Shown here: in pieces, positions 57,431-64,000 of the stretch | How the letters are laid out: the number at the start of each line of letters is the position of its first letter | Numbering within the stretch: position 1 is the stretch's first letter | DNA from: Fragilariopsis cylindrus CCMP1102 | Lineage: Eukaryota; Bacillariophyta; Bacillariophyceae; Bacillariales; Bacillariaceae | NCBI GenBank assembly: GCA_900095095.1 | Contig: FMBT01000362.1 | Location: forward strand, 165,952-229,951 | Direction: 5' to 3' | Length of the DNA stretch: 64,000 nucleotides | Notes under the pieces: model-generated | Told to the model about the DNA's origin: nothing | What the model saw: only the letters and a program-made list of their open reading frames with translations | Databases searched by the model: none | Made by a program: the position numbers and the translations under genes

Positions 57431-60125
57431 ATGAGGAGCTTTCTTCTACGATCTGTGGTGACACTATTGTTGGTAAATTGTAATACCGCATTCCAATCAT
57501 CGTCTCCTACCCGCTTATCCACCGTTGCGCCAACGACAAATAGCAACAATGATGCTGCTCCTCGTGTATTTGGTGATTAACTTCCCCTATAACAAATACC
57601 ATTGTTTGTGCCGGGCACCGATTCTCGAACGATAATAGAGAATCGAGTGAGGAGGATGAGAATGATAGGCCCAGATGCAGTACCAACGCATCGTCGTCGT
57701 AGAGGCCAGCAGTTAGTTTCTAAGATTAGAATGTCTTTGGCATTTCTTTCTCCAGTTGTGTTGGCATCCTCATCGGTGGCACTCGTTGCGATGGTCGCAC
57801 CCCAAAAGGCACATGCAGGTGCTCCCGTTATGGCAATGCCAAAGATGAAGACACCAGATCCGACCCAAGTTGCATTTGATCTTCATGAAAAGAAACTTAT
57901 GCAGGAAGCTCAGAAAGAACTTTCTGATTATCAATCTCAGGCGAGAGCAATCGAGAAAGAAAATGGTGCAGTCGCACGTGAAAAATTCGAGAATGATTAC
58001 AAAGAATCTCAAAAGCAAAAGGCCGTGGATTTTAAGGAAGGACTTGTCGAACTCAAACGCAACTTACTAAACGAAGGTATTGACCCAAACCAGGATATCG
58101 AAGGAAACGTCAGTGCATCTTCTACGCACGGGGAGTGGATCTTGGAACCGTTGCCGGTACAAAATTCAATGTTGAAACAAGGTACGAAGCACAAGGATCA
58201 GATCAAAGTTTTGCCGTTCAGAAAAAGTCGAACAGAGAAATGATCAAGGCTATGGTTCAGGATTTGAAGAATCGTGACATCGATCCAGTGATATACTTTG
58301 AAAGAAACCAGGAAAAGACTGATATGATCTTGAAATTGTCCGGAGACAAGGCGGCTGTACTAGCAGAAAAATATAACACAAATCTTGAATTGTACGGACA
58401 AATCGCGGTACCAAAAGAAGGTGAAACGAGTGTAAAAGAATTGATGGCCAAAAAGGGACAGAATCAAAACCAAAAAGGGAGCAAAGAAGAAAAGAAACGT
58501 ATGAAAGCTGAAGCCAAAGAAAAAGCTGCCGCTGAAAAGGCAGATGCAAAATCGAAAGCAAAGGCTGAAAAGGAACGCCTGAAAGAGGAAAAGCAAGCTG
58601 CTAAGGAAGACGCCAAAATAGAAAAAGAAGCGACTAAAGCAGCAGCGATTGCTGGTGCTGCTGCGGCGGCTGCCGCTGCTGCTGCTGCTGCTGTGTCAAC
58701 TCCTACAGATATTGTTGGGAGCGTAGATACATCACCTCCTGTAAGCAATGATGGAGGTATCGAAGCTGCAATAATAGATGATGGCGCCGACGAAGGCATC
58801 GTGGCTACAACCGATTCTGGATCAACTGCTGTTTCCGAAAAGAAGAAATTTGGAGGAATCAAGATTATTCCTGCATCGGCTGTGGTAGTAACTATTGGAG
58901 GTGGAGCGTACGCATTGAAAATGGTAAAGATAGATCGACGAATGAAGAGGAGGAGAGACAGCGACAATTTAAACTTTTGATGGGAGAAGTCGAGGCTGGG
59001 AGTAGTGGTGACTCAGCTGGTAGTACTGCTGCAAGTGCCATGGCCGATTTGATGTCTGAATATGAGGACCTAACAGAAGAAGACGACGACGACGAAGACG
59101 ATGTAAAAACACTTGAAGTAGTTGAATCGCCAACACCGAAAGCACCAAAGGCAAAGAAACGGAGGGGCTTGAAAGCGGTCTTCGGAAAGAAGAAGAATGG
59201 TAGAGAGATTGATATTGCAGCCCTCGTATCACCAGATGCCAAAGATTCTGAATTTTCTAAAACCCTGGCCAAAATTCTCACTTTTGGAGCCCCTGGACGC
59301 TTTCCTGAGGTGATGAGACTACCCGGTGCTATGCCTTTGGATACCTTCGATCTTGATAAGGCGAGTAACATCCTTATGCAGGCTCAGGATACGGCTGGAA
59401 TAACGAAAGAAGAATCGGCAGAAATTTTCGCAAACGTGGTGAATTGTATGTTGATTGATATTGTTGACCTTGCATCAACATCGCTCAAGGAAAAAGATGA
59501 AAAGGCTACTATTGATGCTCTCGGAATAGTTATCACATTTATGGATCTAGCAGCTCAACTATACACTTCGATTGCTGATGGAGTTGATATCGTCCCCGTA
59601 ACATACGGCGGAGATATAAGCAAGGGGAAATTAGAGCAGATGTATAGTACCTACGCCGCTTCTGGTATGATGGATATGGCAAGTATGGACGAAAAGTTTG
59701 ACGACCGGGTGAGTCTTTTGCAGGACGTTTTCCAGATTAGTCCTAAAAAGGCTGAAGGTCTAATGACGAAGGCGATGCAGAAGAATATGATGGAGATGAT
59801 GAAGTCAGGCAATATGCCCGATGGTATGGAGGATATGATGAAAGGAATGGAGGGTATGGAGGGTATGGATGGTGGTATGCCAGGTATGGGTATGGATGGT
59901 GAAGAACCAGATCCAGAGCAGCTGAAAGAAATGTTAAGAGCATTAAAGGATATGAAAGACTCGGGGTCTATTCCTGAATCGGAATTGGCTGAGGTGAAGA
60001 AACAATTCAGGGAATCATTTGGTTCAAACATAGACGAAGTGATGAAAAATGCTAGTGACAGTGGAGAAGAATTAGGACAACAAGATCAAGAACTGTTGGA
60101 CCTAATGAAGTCTATATTAGATTAA
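57431..60125 (+). CDS. Large plastid-targeted protein of unknown function, frame-broken
   Basis: About 900 aa when the frames are joined. The ATG at 57431 opens a signal peptide ending CNTAFQSS, a variant of the plastid ASAFAP motif. A region near 57578-57600 has two in-frame stops and is unresolved. From about 57602 the chain runs on with a second hydrophobic stretch SPVVLASSSVALVAMVAPQK ending AHAGA, like a thylakoid-transfer signal or membrane span. Then come coiled coil (about 57870-58080), a Lys/Ala/Glu-rich helix (58480-58640), poly-Ala, a predicted helix PASAVVVTIGGGAYALKM and a folded C-terminal half (58990-60125) with a Met/Gly-rich segment. Frame changes at about 58131 and 58947 each need one added base. 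No family is recognised; the C-terminal half has a long, well-defined helical domain and merits structure prediction. Confidence 0.6.
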
Positions 60126-60435
60126 GCGATATAGTTTTAAATTATTAAAAAAAAGCATCATAACATAAATTGCCGTTCTGTCCTCTAGTTAAAAAAAATC
60201 ATGTTTATATTTCTAGGGAAAATGAGGTACGCCTTACCCAATTGTTTAGCTGCTCAATCAACTAACCTAGCGTAACACAATATCATTATATTCTAATTAT
60301 CAGAGTACTAAGTGCGTACAGTATTAACAACACAAAATCTGTTTAAATAACAATGTTCAAAAAAATTAACAAAATTCTCGCGGCGCTCTGCCTGCCCGGA
60401 CGGCGCGCAATTATTCAAAAAATTAAATGATTGTC
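60126..60435. other. Intergenic
   Basis: Includes a GC-rich patch (60379-60409) in otherwise AT-rich DNA. No gene supported. Confidence 0.4.
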
Positions 60436-61439
60436 ATTACAGGCAACACAGTTCAACTTCTAATTTTGGGGCAATTCGTTAGAAGGTGTGGTTTTAATTA
60501 TCTAACTTTCAAATCCCTAGAAGTGGGAACAGTTTTTAATTATCTATCCCTAAGAATTAGCATAGAGGGGACCCCCAAATTAAAAAATATAATTTGGGGT
60601 AAAAAAATCGTAACCCCCCCCCAAAAACTTTACTAGTATTTGTTAGTGTTATATATAATAAAAACTTTAGCATCAAGTATATACTCCTAAAAGTAATTTT
60701 TTTGGAAAATCAAACCATGAAGTTTACAGTTGACCTATTGGATAGGGAACCGTTATATTCCTTAGTCTTGTAAGCCTACTGGTATCTCATAATGTAGGCT
60801 CACACACGGCACACCTCAGCTTTTTACGATATATCTTGCTCTGGACACAAAGCAGGGTAGAACTTCCAGGTAAATGCATCTTTTTAGTCAGGGAGAGTTC
60901 CTCTACCTTACCATGTGTGTAACAAAGATTGGTCTTAAAAAAAATTGGAAGGAACTTTTTCTAGTTTATGTACACATATCTGTACGCTGACCAGCCTGTA
61001 ACGCACCATGTTACTAGTTAATTTGATGCGGCTATTATTTTTGCTAGAACAACTTTTTTCAAAAAATAAAACCATGGAACCCATTATATGCTTAATATTT
61101 ATATGTATGCAAGACAGTGGGTACATCCAGGGGTTTACTTTCTTCGTCACGGAACAAAAACCAAAAAATGCCCTATTTTAGCTAAAATCCACGGAAAATA
61201 ATTTTGCACGAGATGGGGCATATGGACCAAATGCCCCAATGAAATCGGCATTAGGTGGGTTAGTTTGTTTTATGAGTATTTGTGTGAAAATACTTGTCAA
61301 AATTTGTTTTGGAGCATAAATCAGCCCACAGTGATTATTTTAAGCACCGTCGTTGATTTTTTTTTATGAGATTTTCTTGAAAACAGGGGTAAACGGCAAT
61401 TACACCCAAAATAATGGTGGGTTGGGATGATGATGGTTT

Positions 61440-61755
61440 CTATCCACAAGCAATAGTGTGTGAGGACCTTACTTTACCCTCCTAACATTTTTTGTTATGT
61501 GTGGTTGAAGACTAAACTTGATTTTGCTGCTGTGGTATGCACGCAAATAGTGCTATTTTTGTAGCAAAATACATCACAGAAATACTTATTCCGAATGGTT
61601 CCAATGGAGAACTTTCTTTTCTTTGGGTGCACCAGCCTCCATATAGTGTATTAGAACCTTGCCTAACCCTCCTATCACTTTTTCATATGTGTGGTTGAAG
61701 AGAAATATAGATTTGGCTGGGTAGGTATATGCACTAAAATCAGTCCTGTAGTGTG
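61440..61755. repeat. Internal diverged direct repeat, about 190-bp period
   Basis: Shared landmarks in both units: TAGTGT, ACCTT, C-TAACCCTCCTA, CAT/TATGTGTGGTTGAAGA and a GATTT-GCTG run. The units start near 61440 and 61630. Confidence 0.75.
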
Positions 61756-61974
61756 GGATGGCATGTTTATTTCTTACCTATTTTGATATATAGAAGTGAC
61801 AGTGACAGATACAAGCTGTATTAATTGATCTTAAGAAAAGGAGTATGGAGATAGTTGGTTGGTATTTCAATACACCAGCTCACTATCACACTCTTCAACA
61901 ATGTTGGTTGTATTATAGAATATGAGAAACATCCTGTTGGTTGTTGCTGCATTAAAATAAGCAGATACATGTAG

Positions 61975-62300
61975 AATAACAAGTGCACACATATTACTTT
62001 CCTACAGTGGCTCTTGTTATTATCTTATGCATGTGTGAAATGCTGCTGACTAATTATTTAGGAGAAAAAAAGTGATGGTAGCATCTATATATATAATATA
62101 AATCCCACATAATGCCTACCTACCCTCCTAGCTAGACCATTATTGGCAGAATGATACACGTAGAACAGCAGCTGCACACATATTACTTTTGCACAGTTAC
62201 TTTAGGTGTTATCTTATGCATATATTTGATGTTGATGACTAATTATTTTGGAAAAAAAAAGTGGTGGTAGCAACTATATATATGATATAACAAGCCCATA
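61975..62300. repeat. Internal diverged direct repeat, about 183-bp period
   Basis: Both units carry GCACACATATTACTTT, TTATCTTATGCAT, TGACTAATTATTT, an A-run, GTGGTAGCA and CTATATATAT in the same order (units near 61975 and 62158). Confidence 0.85.
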
Positions 62301-62641
62301 TGTAGTTATAATTGATTTAAAATATGGAGATTATTTAGTTTTTTTTGGAGATTATTTAGTTTTTATTATTGGCTTCAGTTGAGTCACACAAGTCAATAAT
62401 AAAATAAAAACTAAATAAGTACAGGTCTGTCATTTGACTAGAAGTGGAAATGTGTTTAATTATCTAATATTTTATTCAGTAGAAATTGAAGTGTGTTTAA
62501 TTATCTAATGTGCCATTAGAAGTTGAACTGTTTGAAACACGTGTAAAGTTGAAGTGTGTTGCCTGTAATACACAATTCAATATCAAATACACACGTGAAA
62601 ACGTGAAAAGTAGGAAATAAAACAATAAACAATCAACTACC

Positions 62642-62671
62642 ATGGCAAAGAACCCCAATTCTAAATTGTAA
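62642..62671 (+). CDS. Possible upstream ORF (9 aa)
   Basis: ATG with a 9-codon frame and TAA stop (MAKNPNSKL) lies 23 bases before the start codon at 62695. If transcribed in the leader it could lower translation of the downstream gene. It is a positional observation only. Confidence 0.3.
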   Translation: MAKNPNSKL

Positions 62672-62694
62672 ATTAAATATAAGTTTAAGTAGTC

Positions 62695-64000
62695 ATGGAT
62701 TCCTCAACAACGCCAACGGATACCTCAACCACGCCAACGGATACCTCAACCACCAACCGGCTTCATGAACTCAAGGAGAGTCTCTCGAAAATCAAATGTT
62801 TGGAGACCGAACTGGCAGATTCTAAATGGAATGAAGAACCGTCTCCTACTTCTACAAAGGAATTTCAGAATTCTTTGCTTGAACGATATCAAGAAGCCAA
62901 GTCCCTGTACATGGAACGGAGATTAGAAGCTGTAATGGTAGATCAGGTGTCGACCTTCGATCCAGAATCTAATGAATTCGATGCTCCTGATAATGCCGGT
63001 GATAGTGCTGAAATAGAAGAAAAGCATGCGAATGCTCTTGCAAATCTAGAAACAGCAGCACAAGGTATACGTGCCAGTCTAAGTAATATGCGAAACTCAT
63101 ATCAAGCTGTTTGTAGTCGTAGAATAGAATTGGAACAAATGGTACAAGACTTGGAACAAGGCGACGACGACGATGATGATGATGATGATGATTGACGATC
63201 ATAACCAGGATATGGTAGACACTACTACTGACGGCAAAGATGGCTCGGAAGAAGACATTGTTTCGGAACGAGAGAAGATTGATATATTGCAACGAAAGAA
63301 AACGACAACTACAGGAAGATCTAGCTAGACTTGTAAAGACAAAAGAGGAGCGGGATGAGTGGTATTGCAAAAAGTCGGGGTAGAGCTGGACTTACTCAAA
63401 GATGAAGAGTCCAAGATTCTTGAATCGGGACAAGATCCAACACAATTTCACGAAAAGATTAAGGAGCTCAAGGAAATGAAAGAGTTCTATGATAGTCTTA
63501 GAGAAGTCATGGAAGAACTTGGCGGTGTCAAAAATCCTGAACGCCAAGGAGGACAGTAAAAGTCACCATCTATTTCTAAATATACTGATATACGATAAAC
63601 ACCAATTGGAAATTGAATTGGAGGTTTACCGCAAGAATTTATTGAAATTAATTAATGCAAAATGGGTCACCGATCCTGGTTGTTTCAAGCGTGCCATCAT
63701 CAGATGACAATAATAGTGACGTCTTCAACCGAGAAAAGTTTTCGCTACCACTTTACCCACTTGATGACCTTGTTCAAGTAGCGAAGACATCAATGGGACC
63801 TCCACATGATATGAGATTTGTCATTCGAGAAACGTTGTGCTAGAATTCGAATCGCAGAATCGAGTGGACGATATTGCGGTTTACGCCAACGAGTTCTAAC
63901 CAAGGTTGTTGGAAACGATCGAGTTGTATGTAGTTTGAATGAAGGTATTGTAATAGTAATGCGTTTGTACGATCAGTATGTCGAAGTTTGAAGATATCGT
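62695..64000 (+). CDS. Coiled-coil protein, unknown family, frame-broken and cut by the window end
   Basis: The ATG at 62695 is followed by three copies of a TPTDTST unit, then Glu/Lys/Leu-rich coiled coil (RLHELKESLSKIKCLETEL and onward), a poly-Asp run (about 63165-63195), and in other frames LQEDLARLVKTKEERDEWY, VGVELDLLKDEESKILES, IKELKEMKEFYDSLREVMEE, LEIELEVYRKNLLKLINAKW and a less repetitive C-terminal part (FSLPLYPLDDLVQVAKTSMG to about 63980). Frame changes at about 63195, 63305, 63370, 63535, 63690 and 63843; most are repaired by one added base. A stop at 63989-63991 in the last frame may be the true end. No family is recognised. The poly-Asp tract comes from a GAC/GAT repeat. Confidence 0.5.

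Larger units (their letters stand above)
60436..62569. mobile_element. Non-coding element with terminal inverted repeats, 2.1 kb
   Basis: Left end ATTACAGGCAACACAGTTCAAC (60436-60457) and right end GTTGAAGTGTGTTGCCTGTAAT (62548-62569) are inverted repeats matching at 21 of 22 positions. A further inverted match (CAGTTCAACTTCTAAT left, ATTAGAAGTTGAACTG at 62515-62530) is offset by about 18 bases on the right. Inside are diverged direct repeats (61440-61560 with 61632-61755; 61975-62110 with 62158-62300) and repeated TTAATTATCTAA words near both ends. No substantial protein is encoded, so a non-autonomous DNA transposon is the best reading. No clear target-site duplication is seen. It ends about 125 bases upstream of the next start codon. 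Confidence 0.75.

Noticed and set aside
60379-60409. GC-rich island as a possible tRNA or small RNA
   Set aside because: No cloverleaf or T-loop sequence can be drawn; only a short GC-rich palindromic patch.

Overview
The window looks like nuclear DNA of a diatom or a close photosynthetic stramenopile. The evidence is a fucoxanthin-chlorophyll-binding antenna protein with an ASAF-AP plastid-import motif, other proteins with bipartite plastid or mitochondrial leaders, a long HSF-domain gene, a diatom-type zinc-binding family, short GT-AG introns (about 75-275 nt), AT-rich intergenic DNA with microsatellites, and copia- and piggyBac-like remnants. The species cannot be named from sequence alone. 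No rRNA, tRNA or CRISPR array was recognised.

Layout. 0.4-1.2 kb: FCP antenna gene (-). 1.6-1.9 kb: MORN-repeat fragment (+). 2.0-5.7 kb: DPP8/9-like S9 peptidase (-). 6.7-7.9 kb: COPI-associated Golgi membrane protein (-). 8.6-10.0 kb: Hv1-type voltage-gated proton channel (+). 10.1-10.7 kb: NCWSFA-motif protein (-). 11.5-15.4 kb: two divergently oriented copies of an unnamed family. 15.7-19.7 kb: chromatin-remodelling subunit combining linker-histone, DDT, WHIM and PWWP regions (-). 21.2-22.3 kb: DUF5672-like protein (-). 22.9-23.4 kb: copia remnant. 24.0-25.5 kb: PH-ankyrin-R-SNARE protein (+). 27.5-28.9 kb: Asn-rich zinc-binding protein (+). 30.3-33.3 kb: three-exon gene with four HSF-like DNA-binding domains (+). 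34.0-35.8 kb: plastid MATE transporter (-). 36.1-37.7 kb: organellar Hsp70-like ATPase (-). 38.5-41.7 kb: MEKK-like kinase with a long acidic N-terminus (+). 41.9-42.6 kb: small mitochondrial membrane protein (-). 43.1-47.1 kb: head-to-head pair of secreted-protein paralogs. 47.6-49.6 kb: Tudor-like nuclear protein (-). 51.6-53.7 kb: dead piggyBac-like transposase. 54.5-55.8 kb: AMPK beta subunit (+). 56.2-56.9 kb: mitochondrial cold-shock-domain protein (-). 57.4-60.1 kb: plastid protein of unknown function (+). 60.4-62.6 kb: element with terminal inverted repeats. 62.7 kb to the end: coiled-coil gene (+) that runs off the window.

Many genes (DPP, DDT/PWWP, secreted paralogs, plastid protein, end gene) read in several frames. 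Almost every break I worked through is repaired by one added base, usually in a homopolymer. This points to residual single-base deletions in a long-read assembly rather than to real gene decay, and coordinates and protein lengths for those genes should be read with that in mind.

The genes form no pathway cluster; this is ordinary eukaryotic gene mixing. Recurring themes are stress and energy signalling (HSF, AMPK beta, MEKK-like kinase, Hsp70-like), membrane traffic (COPI-associated, R-SNARE) and plastid functions (FCP, MATE, unknown plastid protein).
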